Shown piece by piece: positions 44,862 to 52,950 of a DNA stretch of 64,000 nt (its first letter is position 1; each line of letters opens with the position of its first letter). This DNA comes from Frigoribacterium sp. PhB24. GTDB lineage: Bacteria > Actinomycetota > Actinomycetes > Actinomycetales > Microbacteriaceae. The stretch lies in the NCBI RefSeq assembly GCF_003755185.1, contig NZ_RKIC01000013.1, forward strand, positions 62,001 through 126,000. Direction: 5' to 3'. Position numbers and translations under genes: made by a program. The notes under the pieces were generated by a model. The model saw nothing but the letters and a program-made list of their open reading frames with translations, was not told the DNA's origin and made no database searches.

Positions 44862-44982
44862 GGTTTACCTCTTCGTAAGTACGCGGTGGGGACACTTCAC
44901 CTTCCCGTGGCGGCCCCACGAGGGGAAGCGGCAAGACTCGATGACCAAATAGCCTGCGGTTATCAATCCGAAAGGGACACCG
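44862..44982. promoter_or_regulatory. Divergent promoter region of the catabolic operon and lysR
   Basis: This 121-base gap is AT-richer than the surroundings. It holds ATAGCCTGCGGTTAT (44950-44964), which fits the T-N11-A LysR box. Binding here could control both the YjbQ-led operon and the regulator itself. Confidence 0.4.
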
Positions 44983-45888
44983 ATGCAGCAAGACGTCACG
45001 CTCCGACTTCTGCGCTATTTCGACGCGCTGAGTCGGGAACTGAACTATCGACGTGCGGCGGAGACGCTCTTCATCTCTCAGCCCGCCCTGTCCGGGGGCA
45101 TCCGACAGTTGGAACAACTCGTCGGCGATCGGCTCTTCGACCGAGACACGAGGTCAGTTGCCCTGACGAGCTTCGGACGTGAGTGGCTGCCATCCGTCCG
45201 CTCCGCCCTCCGAGAAGTGGACGCCGCGCTCGATGCTGCTTCCAACCTCGTCGATCACGCTCACGTCCGCATCGGCTACCTCATCGGAACGGGCGCGGAT
45301 CTCTTGTTCCGCCTCCTCGAGAACGTCGACCAGGAGTTGCCCGGGGTCACGATCGAGACCACTGAGTTCGACTTCTCCGATCCGACAGCCGGCCTTCAGA
45401 CCGGCGCCACGGACATCGCACTGATTCGTCCCCCAGTGGAAACGGCGGGGCTCGAGATGGCAGTCGTTGCCGAAGAGTCCTGGGTTGCGTGCCTGCCGCG
45501 CACCCATCGCCTGGCGAACAGGGCTTCGCTGCGCGTGGGAGAGCTGCTCGATGAACCGATCGTCGTCGCACCGAAGTCGGCAGGTCAGTGGCGCGACTAC
45601 TGGATGGCCACGGACGCACGACACGGCAAAGCAGCGGTCATCGCTGCGGAAGCTTCGACCTACGAGGCCGAGACCACTCTCGTCTCTCGCGGGGTGGGAT
45701 TCAGCTTCACGACGTCCTCGATGACTCGCCTCTACGACCGGCCCGGAGTCGCCTTCGTTCCGATCATCGATCGCCCCGTCAGCTATACGACACTCGCCTG
45801 GAACCCAGGCCGGTTGTCGGTCTCGGCACGTCGATTGGTGCAGCACATGCTGACTCGGATTCCACTCGGTATCGAGACCGGCAATTAG
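44983..45888 (+). CDS. LysR-family transcriptional regulator
   Basis: A 301-residue LTTR. The N-terminal HTH is LRYFDALSRELNYRRAAETLFISQPALSGGIRQLEQLVG (about 7-45), followed by two lobes of a substrate-binding effector domain. It is divergent from the catabolic operon and upstream of the permease, so it probably activates both with the sugar or an intermediate as effector. Confidence 0.88.
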   Translation: MQQDVTLRLLRYFDALSRELNYRRAAETLFISQPALSGGIRQLEQLVGDRLFDRDTRSVALTSFGREWLPSVRSALREVDAALDAASNLVDHAHVRIGYLIGTGADLLFRLLENVDQELPGVTIETTEFDFSDPTAGLQTGATDIALIRPPVETAGLEMAVVAEESWVACLPRTHRLANRASLRVGELLDEPIVVAPKSAGQWRDYWMATDARHGKAAVIAAEASTYEAETTLVSRGVGFSFTTSSMTRLYDRPGVAFVPIIDRPVSYTTLAWNPGRLSVSARRLVQHMLTRIPLGIETGN

Positions 45889-45893
45889 CCAGT

Positions 45894-45912
45894 CTTATCA
45901 GTAGATAAGGCA
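45894..45912. promoter_or_regulatory. Inverted repeat between lysR and permease
   Basis: CTTATC and GATAAG with a 4-base AGTA spacer follow the lysR stop. It could be a short hairpin or a LysR-type site for the permease promoter. Confidence 0.35.
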
Positions 45913-46005
45913 TCCGGACTTCCGAGCAACGCGCTTTTCTCGGTTCACTCTCTTCACGGCGTTGACCATCCGGTCTGCGAACCAGCAATGAAGCGAGGAG
46001 CAGCC

Positions 46006-47532
46006 ATGTCCGAATCAGGTCATCCGTCCATTCCCGTCCAGGCCCACGCCGGTGAAGACGAAGACGCTCGCTTGGCCGAGTTCGGGTACGAACAGAAGCT
46101 CGACCGATCGGTGGGAAAGATCGCGTCATTCGCGATCGGCTTCTCGACCATCAGTGCGACCACGGCGGTCTTCACCGGATTCGGTGCCGGCTACGGCAAC
46201 GCCGGGGCGCCGTTCATCTGGACCCTGTTCCTCGCCATCCCGGTCTTCTTGCTCTGGACCCTGATAGCGGCCGACGTCGCGGCGAAGATTCCCCTCGCCG
46301 GCTACGCCTATCAGTGGACGAGTCGGCTGAACGGTTCGAGCTTCGGCTGGTTCACCGGATTCAGCGCCCTGATCGGGTGGGTGAGCGGAATGACGAGCCT
46401 CGGCTACATCTTCGCCGGGTACTTCGGAAGCGTCTTCGGATGGGACCTGACGCAGACGTCGCAGATTCTTCTCGCGGTGGGGGTCGTCGCCGTCTGTGCC
46501 TTGATCAACGCCTACAAAGTCCGCCTCGCCACGCTGATCAACAACATCGGTGTCGGGATCGAACTCGTCGTCACGATCGGAGTGACGCTGGTCGTGGCCG
46601 TCGTGGCGTTCCTCGTCCCCGACAACGCGCAGCCTTTCAGCTCGTTGTTCGAAGGCAAGAGCCCGGACGAGGCGACGCCGTACGTACTCGCGTTCCTCGC
46701 CGCCTCGCTCGGCCCGTTCTTCGGCTTGGTGGGTGTCGAGGCCGTTGCCGACGTGGCAGAAGAGACCAAGGGCGCTCGACGGGTCATCCCTCGGACGATG
46801 TTCATCGCCTTCGCCGCATCGTGCATCATCGAGTTCGCGATGTACCTCGTGTACACGCTCGCCATCAAGGACGCGGGCGCCGTGGTCGACTCCGCCGCAC
46901 CCATCGAGGAGATCATCAACCAGCAGCTCGGGCCCGTCATCTCCCGCATCGTCGTCGCCTTCGCCCTCACCAACATCTTGGTGTGCCTGTTGTCCAACAT
47001 GCTCGTGGGCACTCGACTTCTCTACTCGATGTCCCGGGACAACATGATGCCCTTCTCCGCCGCCCTCAGGCACGTGGCGCCCAACCGTAAGTCCCCGTCG
47101 ACGTCGGTCATCGTCCTCGGAGCCGTCTCCATCTTGATGCTGTTGTCGGCTCTCGTGAACGAGAGGGCGTTCAACTACTTCCTGGGGATCGCCACCCTGG
47201 CCTTCTTCACGTCGTACGTCCTGCAGACCATCGGCCTGCTCATCGCCGCGGTCAAGGGGCGCGTGCCCGAGGCCGAACCGGGCACCTTCACCCTCGGACG
47301 AGCCCGCATCCCGATCCTCATCGTCAGCCTGCCCATCTTCCTGGCCGTCGAGGGTGCCCTTCTCTTCCTCCCGGCCTTCGCCGGCAACGGCTTCGTCTTC
47401 GCGGGCATCGTGGCCCTGGCGTTCCTCTGGTGGATCATCGTGCTCCGCAAGCGACTCAGCACCGGATTCGCCGGGCCGAACTTCGCCCAGAACCACACGC
47501 AGGCGATCCCGACCGCCGAACTCGGTCACTGA
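46006..47532 (+). CDS. APC-superfamily permease
   Basis: A 508-residue transporter with twelve hydrophobic segments. The first helix region GKIASFAIGFSTISATTAVFTGFG and GVEAVADVAEETKGARRVIPRTM are typical of amino acid/polyamine/choline permeases. The ATG at 46006 has GAGGAG six bases upstream; ATG at 45988 is a weaker alternative. It is the only transporter of the catabolic cluster, which is unusual because APC members normally carry amines or amino acids. The real substrate may therefore be nitrogen-containing or the transporter may be atypical. Confidence 0.85.
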   Translation: MSESGHPSIPVQAHAGEDEDARLAEFGYEQKLDRSVGKIASFAIGFSTISATTAVFTGFGAGYGNAGAPFIWTLFLAIPVFLLWTLIAADVAAKIPLAGYAYQWTSRLNGSSFGWFTGFSALIGWVSGMTSLGYIFAGYFGSVFGWDLTQTSQILLAVGVVAVCALINAYKVRLATLINNIGVGIELVVTIGVTLVVAVVAFLVPDNAQPFSSLFEGKSPDEATPYVLAFLAASLGPFFGLVGVEAVADVAEETKGARRVIPRTMFIAFAASCIIEFAMYLVYTLAIKDAGAVVDSAAPIEEIINQQLGPVISRIVVAFALTNILVCLLSNMLVGTRLLYSMSRDNMMPFSAALRHVAPNRKSPSTSVIVLGAVSILMLLSALVNERAFNYFLGIATLAFFTSYVLQTIGLLIAAVKGRVPEAEPGTFTLGRARIPILIVSLPIFLAVEGALLFLPAFAGNGFVFAGIVALAFLWWIIVLRKRLSTGFAGPNFAQNHTQAIPTAELGH

Positions 47533-47549
47533 CCTCTTCGGGGCCGCTG

Positions 47550-47695
47550 TCGGTTTGGTCGACTCGTGTTGTGTGGGTTTTTCGGGCCGCGTGAGCGACG
47601 CGTGAGTCGATCGTCTCGAACTCGATCGGAGTGAGCCGGCCGGCACCCGAGAGGTATCGCATGACGTTCGTGCCGTCTCGGCTTGCTCCGAACAC
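47550..47695 (-). pseudogene. 3' remnant of an IS3-type transposase gene
   Basis: On the - strand the frame reads RYLSGAGRLTPIEFETIDSR, which resembles the C-terminus of IS3-family OrfB transposases (usually ...RRHSALGxLTPIEFE...). The upstream catalytic core is missing. It directly borders the end of the permease gene and the catabolic island. I am moderately sure; a search of this peptide against IS3 transposases would decide. Confidence 0.45.
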
Positions 47696-47716
47696 CTCAC
47701 CCCGAGGAGGCGCGGT

Positions 47717-48330
47717 GCCAGCATGCAGGGAGCCGCGCAGACCTTGCCCGGCGTGGCCACCCCGGGCGACCCGCCGGCACCGTGCTCTTCACGCCCGAGC
47801 CCGCCTTCACGGGAACGGCGACGCCGGTGCCCCACGGGGTGGCCGACGCAGCCGAGGCGACCACCGCCTCCACCCTGACGCCCTCGGTGACCGAGGTCGC
47901 GAGGCCCGACACCTCGATCGTCGAGCAAGGAGTTCCCCGGCGTCTCGCCGTAACCGAAACCGACGGAGGCGCGGTGTCGGTCTCCCCCGCCACCCTCCGT
48001 CTCGTAGACCCCTCCGGTGTCGACGCCGCCACCGTGGTGGTGTCCGGTGAGGGCACCTGGACGGTGGACGTGCGGAGCTGGTGTTCACGCCCGATCCCAC
48101 CTTCGTCGGCACGGCGACACCGGTGTCGTACCGGGTCGACACCGCCGCGGGCGACACGGTCGAATCGACGACGGCACGCGGCAGGTGCAGCCCGCCACGG
48201 GCCAGGTCACCTTCACGCCCTCCCCCACCCTCGTCGGCGACCCGCCCCCCTCACCTTCATCGCCGAGCGCACCGACGGGACTGGGGTGACGGGCCGCCAC
48301 GTGGTCGACTACGTCGCGGCTGCCGGTCCA
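47717..48330 (+). pseudogene. Decayed CshA-type fibril/adhesin repeat gene
   Basis: Pieces of CshA repeats appear in different frames. QGAAQTLPGVATPGD is in one frame near 47723, and FTPEPAFTGTATPVPHGVAD in another at about 47790. A second FTPDPTFVGTATPVSYRVD is near 48084, and a VQPATGQVTFTPSPTLVG / LTFIAERTDG part follows. At least two frameshifts are needed to join them. Surface-exposed CshA repeats form adhesive fibrils; this copy is non-functional and contains two motif copies (47705 and 47964). Confidence 0.65.
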
Positions 48331-48446
48331 GCCCCGACGCCGGGGCCCGCGGCCGGTGTGGACGCCGCTGCTTCCGAGTTCGAGCGCCGGGCCGCGCCCT
48401 TCGCGGGGCAGGAGGCGCCCGCGGAACAGCCGGACCGACCGGCCGG

Positions 48447-48452
48447 TAGCGT
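48447..48452 (+). promoter_or_regulatory. Leaderless -10 hexamer TAGCGT
   Basis: TAGCGT lies 7 bases before the ATG at 48460 and has the same sequence as the hexamer at 31188. Confidence 0.5.
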
Positions 48453-48459
48453 CACGGTC

Positions 48460-49386
48460 ATGGGGATCTGGTCTCGACTCGTCGGCGCGGCGTCGAACGA
48501 CATGCCCGCGGAGCTCGTCGTCGTCATTGACCGCGAGAGCGTGTCGATGGGCGACGACGCCCAGTCGCACCGCAGCGAGCTGCGGCTCCAGGCCGGGTCG
48601 CTCCTCAGCGACTTGGTCGAGCGCAGCAGCCCCGACGTGCGCGTGCAGGGCTGGTCGTGGGTGGCCGTCGTCGACAGCACCGTCGTCGCGGTGTGGTCGG
48701 TCGACCACGGCGTCGTCCTGCTCGTCCCCGACCGGCCCCTCACAGTTTCGGACCCTGACGGGATCGTGCAGGTGCGCTTCCGCTTTCTCGGCCAGCTCGA
48801 TCCGACGTGGCTGCACGCGCGCCTCGCCCAGGGCGCGCCGCTCGACCGGGAGGCGCTCACCGCCGAGCACGCTCCGCTCGCCCGGGCGGTGCTCGAGCAC
48901 GAGCGCCGGGAGCGAGAGGCCGCGACGACCGCACGCCTGCTCGGCCCGACGTGCGTGCGGGCGCTGGAGCACCTCGGGGCGGTCGTCGACCTCCATTCCG
49001 ACGTGCTCTGCCGGTTCGATATCGGCGGCGTCGCCTGGCAGGTCGAACGCCGCGACAGCATGACGGTCGTCTTTGGCCGGGGGCGCCAGTCGCCCCTGGC
49101 GTCGCTTCGCCCGGTCGGCCTCGCGGAACGCTGGGTGCTGGCGGTGCTCGCCGTCGACCGGCGCACCGCCGACGGCCTTGACCCGCTACCCGACGCGCCC
49201 GTGCGCGCCGGGGCCGAGCCAGTGCAGCTCATGGTCGCGGGCAGGGCCCGTGCCGTCGAGGGCTCGTCGGGCGCGGTCGTCGCGCAGCTGAGGGACGCAC
49301 GAGACGTCGGGTCCCTCGACCTCGTCCTGGGCCGCGACCTCGACGAGGTGGTGGCCCTGTTCAGCCTCTCCGGCCCGGGTGCCTGA
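48460..49386 (+). CDS. Hypothetical protein of unknown family
   Basis: A 308-residue soluble protein. It has no signal peptide or membrane helix. It begins MGIWSRLVGAASND and contains many beta-prone stretches with conserved-looking acidic residues (VVIDRESVSMGDDAQSHRSELRL, VAVVDSTVVAVWSVDHGVVL). The frame is open back to 47683, but upstream sequence belongs to the decayed adhesin, and the hexamer at 48447 marks 48460 as the likely start. I do not recognise it. The following 220 bases (49387-49605) hold nothing I can name. Confidence 0.55.
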   Translation: MGIWSRLVGAASNDMPAELVVVIDRESVSMGDDAQSHRSELRLQAGSLLSDLVERSSPDVRVQGWSWVAVVDSTVVAVWSVDHGVVLLVPDRPLTVSDPDGIVQVRFRFLGQLDPTWLHARLAQGAPLDREALTAEHAPLARAVLEHERREREAATTARLLGPTCVRALEHLGAVVDLHSDVLCRFDIGGVAWQVERRDSMTVVFGRGRQSPLASLRPVGLAERWVLAVLAVDRRTADGLDPLPDAPVRAGAEPVQLMVAGRARAVEGSSGAVVAQLRDARDVGSLDLVLGRDLDEVVALFSLSGPGA

Positions 49387-49605
49387 GGCACGCGTCGCGG
49401 CTCAGCCCGAGGCGCCACCGGCCGGTCCGACTGGGGGTTCGGTGAATTGCGCGCGTATGGTGATGGCCGCATCAGCGCTTGCTACTCGGGTGTTAGCCCC
49501 GGACCTCGAATTCGACCGCCTTCGCCGGTCCATCGCGGCACGGTGGTCACAGCGACAACCTGGGCAGCATTTCGACAAACTACGTCGCAGACGACGAGAG
49601 GAGCG

Positions 49606-50994
49606 TCAGCTGGGCATGTCCACGAAGCGGGAGAACATGCCGTGGAAGGCGACCGTGATGGTGTCGGTGGGACCGTTGCGGTGCTTGGCGACGATGAAGT
49701 CGGCCTCGCCCTGGCGGGGGTTGTCTTTCTCGTAGGCGGACTCGCGGTGCAGCAGGATGACCATGTCGGCGTCCTGCTCGAGCGAACCGGACTCGCGCAA
49801 GTCGCTGATCGCGGGCTTCTTGTCGGCACGCTGCTCGGGGCCACGGTTCAGCTGCGACAGCGCGATCACCGGCACCTGCAGCTCTTTCGCCATCAGCTTC
49901 AGCGCACGCGAGAACTCCGACACCTCTTGCTGACGGCTCTCGACCCGCTTGCCCGACGTCATCAGCTGCAGGTAGTCGATCACCACGAGCTTCAAGTTGT
50001 GCTGCTGCTTCAGCCGGCGGCACTTCGCCCGGATCTCGACCAACGTCATGTTGGGGGAGTCGTCGATGAACAACGGCGCATCGTTGATCCGCCCCCGCAC
50101 CTGCGCGATGTTCGTCCAGTCACGCGCGTCGACCGTTCCTTTACGCATGTTCTGCAGCGGCACACTCGACTCCGCCGACATCAGACGCATCGCGATCTCG
50201 CTGCGCCCCATCTCGAGCGAGAAGAACACCGACGCCTGCCCGTGCTTGATCGACGCCGCCCGCGCCAGGTCGAGCGCCAACGTCGACTTACCGAGCGCCG
50301 GTCGCGCCGCCACGATGATCAGCTGGCCCGGGTGGAACCCGTTCGTCAGGGCGTCGAGCTGCGCGAACCCCGTCGGCACACCCGTCATCTGACCGTCACG
50401 ACCCTTGGCCGCCTCGATCTCGTCGATCGCGACCGTCACCGCCTCGTTCAGCGGCACGTAGTCCTCGGTCTGCACCCCACCGGCCACGTTGTAGACCTCG
50501 GCCTGCGCGTTGTTGACCAGGTCGACGACCTCGCCCTCGCTCGCGTAACCCATCTGCACGATGCGGGTGCCCGCCTCGACCAGACGGCGCAGCACCGCCT
50601 TCTCGGCGACGATGGACGCGTAGTACCCCGCGTTCGCCGCCGTGGGCACGACGCCGGTGAGGGTGTGGAGGTACTCCGCGCCTCCTGCCCTCGACAGGTC
50701 GGCGGACTTCATGAGCTCGTCGCTGACCGTGATGACGTCGGTGGGCTCGCCGTGCGAGTACAGCCCCAGGATCGCGTCGTAGATGACCTCGTGCTTGGGC
50801 ACGTAGAAGTCCATGCCGCGGACCGTCTCGATGACGTCGGCCACGGCGTCCTTGCTCAGCAGCATGCCGCCCAGCGCGCTCTGCTCGGCCAGGAGGTCGT
50901 GCGGCGGGACGCGGTCCATGTTGACGGGGCCACCACGGTCGCGATCGCGGTTGTTCGACGCATCGGGAGCGAGACCGAGATGGGCGATCGACAT
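49606..50994 (-). CDS. dnaB: Replicative DNA helicase
   Basis: A 462-residue hexameric helicase that unwinds DNA at the replication fork. The N-terminal primase-interaction domain starts with VPPHDLLAEQSALGGML. The RecA-like core has Walker A ARPALGKST (about 230-238), Walker B LVVIDYLQLM, and RGPEQRADKKPAISDLRESG near the C-terminus. I chose ATG at 50994, with GGAGG seven bases upstream. No intein is present. In relatives dnaB usually follows rplI directly; here a ribose operon lies between them. Confidence 0.95.
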   Translation of the reverse strand: MSIAHLGLAPDASNNRDRDRGGPVNMDRVPPHDLLAEQSALGGMLLSKDAVADVIETVRGMDFYVPKHEVIYDAILGLYSHGEPTDVITVSDELMKSADLSRAGGAEYLHTLTGVVPTAANAGYYASIVAEKAVLRRLVEAGTRIVQMGYASEGEVVDLVNNAQAEVYNVAGGVQTEDYVPLNEAVTVAIDEIEAAKGRDGQMTGVPTGFAQLDALTNGFHPGQLIIVAARPALGKSTLALDLARAASIKHGQASVFFSLEMGRSEIAMRLMSAESSVPLQNMRKGTVDARDWTNIAQVRGRINDAPLFIDDSPNMTLVEIRAKCRRLKQQHNLKLVVIDYLQLMTSGKRVESRQQEVSEFSRALKLMAKELQVPVIALSQLNRGPEQRADKKPAISDLRESGSLEQDADMVILLHRESAYEKDNPRQGEADFIVAKHRNGPTDTITVAFHGMFSRFVDMPS

Positions 50995-51134
50995 GGGTCC
51001 TCCAGCGAGAATCGGGTGGGTGCGGGCAGCACCGAAGACGCTCAAGGCAGTTCTACGACAGACCCCCGACATCCCCTTGCCGAACCACCGTGACCCACCC
51101 CTGATGAGCGCGGGTACACCTTATGGACACCGAG

Positions 51135-51350
51135 TTCTCCACAGCAAATGCACCTGTGGATAACTCTGGGGAGAACCGGTGAGCAACGCCGGACAACCCT
51201 GGGGAGAACTGTGGATCACGCTGTGGACAAAGAGATACTTCAGTCACATTAAGGGCCTGTGACCTGGGCTTTCGCGATTCCACACCTGTGTGGAGAAAAT
51301 TGTCTAAACCGGGGGTTGAGACATCCGATTTGACATCCGCCTGTGCACAA
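51135..51350. promoter_or_regulatory. Cluster of DnaA boxes upstream of dnaB
   Basis: Six DnaA-box-like 9-mers lie within 216 bases. They are TTCTCCACA at 51135, TGTGGATAA at 51155 (perfect TTATCCACA on the - strand), TGTGGATCA at 51210, TGTGGACAA at 51222 (TTGTCCACA), TGTGGAGAA at 51289 and TGTGCACAA at 51342. AT-rich patches occur at 51233-51252 and 51294-51308. The gap 50995-51571 also has a long hairpin at 51498. It may tie dnaB expression or initiation control to DnaA. Confidence 0.75.
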
Positions 51351-51497
51351 GGGATTTGACTTCGGGGCACGAGAACCGATACCGACGCAGCCAGTGTTCA
51401 GCTTCTGGTAACCCCCCGAAGGCGGGCCCTGGGAAGAGCCTGGTCAGGGCGGTATCGGGGTCCGGCACCGCGCCTCCTGTCGGTCTCGGACGACGAA

Positions 51498-51557
51498 GAA
51501 CCACGACGGGGACGATGCACCACGCCGGAGGGTGGTTCATCGTCCCCGTCGTGGTTC
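51498..51557. terminator. Long hairpin with 26-base arms
   Basis: Arms GAACCACGACGGGGACGATG-CACCAC and GTGGTTCATCGTCCCCGTCG-TGGTTC pair with one mismatch around an 8-base loop. It follows the rbsD stop (51572) and is a strong terminator candidate for the ribose operon. Its GGTTCATC resembles the palindromes at 27696 and 57898. Confidence 0.65.
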
Positions 51558-51571
51558 AGGGGAGCAGGTGC

Positions 51572-51955
51572 TCAGAAGGGGACGCCGCAGCGCAGCACGA
51601 CGTTGGCGTACGGGGTCGCCTCACCCGTCCGGACGAGGAGGCGCGCCCCACCCGACAGCCGCTTGAGCTCGTCGTGCGACACGTAGGCCACCTCGTCGAA
51701 GCGGGACGTGATCCAGCCGCCGGCCTCGCGGCCCTGGCTCTCGTCGGCGGCCGTGCAGGCCTCGAACACCACGTCGGCCGTCAGTGCGTCCAGCACGTCG
51801 GCGAAGGCGGGCAGGCCGTGGACGACGGCGAGGTCGACCACCGGGACTCCAGGGGGGAGGGGGAGTCCGCAGTCGGCGACGACGACGAGGTCTCCGTGGC
51901 CGAGTCCGCTGACGGCGTGGTTCAGCTGGGCGTTGAGGAGGCCTCCGCGCTTCAC
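51572..51955 (-). CDS. rbsD: D-ribose pyranase
   Basis: A 127-residue enzyme that interconverts ribopyranose and ribofuranose for ribokinase. RbsD features include LNHAVSGLGHGDLVVVADCGLPLP with the catalytic His near residue 20, AVVHGLPAFADVLDAL, and the C-terminal GEATPYANVVLRCGVPF. It overlaps rbsK by four bases. A motif copy in the middle (51636) codes ARLLV in place. Confidence 0.92.
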   Translation of the reverse strand: MKRGGLLNAQLNHAVSGLGHGDLVVVADCGLPLPPGVPVVDLAVVHGLPAFADVLDALTADVVFEACTAADESQGREAGGWITSRFDEVAYVSHDELKRLSGGARLLVRTGEATPYANVVLRCGVPF

Positions 51956-52950
51956 GAGGTCACCCCCGCAGAAGCCGCCGGCAGCTCGTCGTCGAGCGTC
52001 GGGTACGACGCCTGCGTCCCCACACCCGTCACCGAGTACGCCCCGACGCGCACGGCGTCCCGAGCGGCCTCGAGCAGTGACGAACCCGCGGCCAGCCCGG
52101 CGGCGAGGGCGCCGACGAAGGCGTCACCTGCCCCGGACGAGTCGACGGCCGCGACGCGAGGCGAGGCGACGAGCACGGTGCCCGACGCGTCCGACACGAT
52201 CGCCCCGGCGGCACCGCGGGTCATGACGACCGAGGTGACTCCCTGGGCGCGCAGGGAGGCGACGACCGACTCGTCGTCGACCCGCGCCTCCTCGTCCGAT
52301 CCGTCCGAAGCCGCGCCCGCAGCCGAGCCAGCGCCCCACGCGGCCAGCAGCAGCCGCCCCTCGTGCTCGTTGACGACCAGCGGATCCGCGGCCTTCACCA
52401 CGTCCGCCGGCACGTCGATCACCGGGGCGAGGTTGAACACCACGCGCCCTCCGGTGTGCTGCACGGCGGCGGCGATGCCGTCCACGGGGATCTCTCCCTG
52501 CAGGACGACCACCGCCGCGTCGGCCAGCACATCCGCATGCCCGTCGACGAACGACGCCGAGACCGCACCGTTGGCCCCGGGGACGACGACGATCGTGTTC
52601 TCGCTGTCGCCTCCGACGCTGACGATCGCCAGGCCGGTGGGCCCGGGCACGGTGTCGACGCCGCTGACGTCGACACCGCTCGAGCGGAGGTAGGGCAGGG
52701 CGTCGTCGGCACGTCCGTCGTCGCCGACCGCACCGATCATCACGGTGCGGGCGCCGCGACGAGCCGCCGCGACGGCCTGGTTCGCGCCCTTGCCGCCGGG
52801 GGAGAGGGTCATCGACGAGCCGATCAGCGTCTCGCCGGGCAGGGGTAGGCGATCGACGGTCACGACCTGGTCGACGTTGATCGACCCGACCACGACGACC
52901 GTGCCGGTCATGCCGACCCCGCCGGCGCCCTGCGATTCAGAACCACTCAT
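51952..52950 (-). CDS. rbsK: Ribokinase
   Basis: A 332-residue PfkB-family kinase phosphorylating ribose at O5. N-terminal GSINVDQVVTVDRLPLPGET and GGKGANQAVAAAR bind sugar; C-terminal DSSGAGDAFVGALAAGL carries the catalytic Asp. An inserted Gly/Ala/Asp-rich stretch of about 20 residues ending in EEARVDDES contains a motif copy (52283, inverse orientation on +). It overlaps rbsB and rbsD by four bases each. Confidence 0.92.
   Translation of the reverse strand: MSGSESQGAGGVGMTGTVVVVGSINVDQVVTVDRLPLPGETLIGSSMTLSPGGKGANQAVAAARRGARTVMIGAVGDDGRADDALPYLRSSGVDVSGVDTVPGPTGLAIVSVGGDSENTIVVVPGANGAVSASFVDGHADVLADAAVVVLQGEIPVDGIAAAVQHTGGRVVFNLAPVIDVPADVVKAADPLVVNEHEGRLLLAAWGAGSAAGAASDGSDEEARVDDESVVASLRAQGVTSVVMTRGAAGAIVSDASGTVLVASPRVAAVDSSGAGDAFVGALAAGLAAGSSLLEAARDAVRVGAYSVTGVGTQASYPTLDDELPAASAGVTS

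Noticed and set aside
49387-49605. A gene in the gap after the unknown protein at 48460
   Set aside because: Open frames here are short, lack starts with ribosome sites and show no coding bias or motif.
51135-51350. Calling the DnaA-box cluster the chromosomal oriC
   Set aside because: oriC in this group lies beside dnaA, which must be outside the window to the right. The cluster is reported as regulatory or origin-like only.
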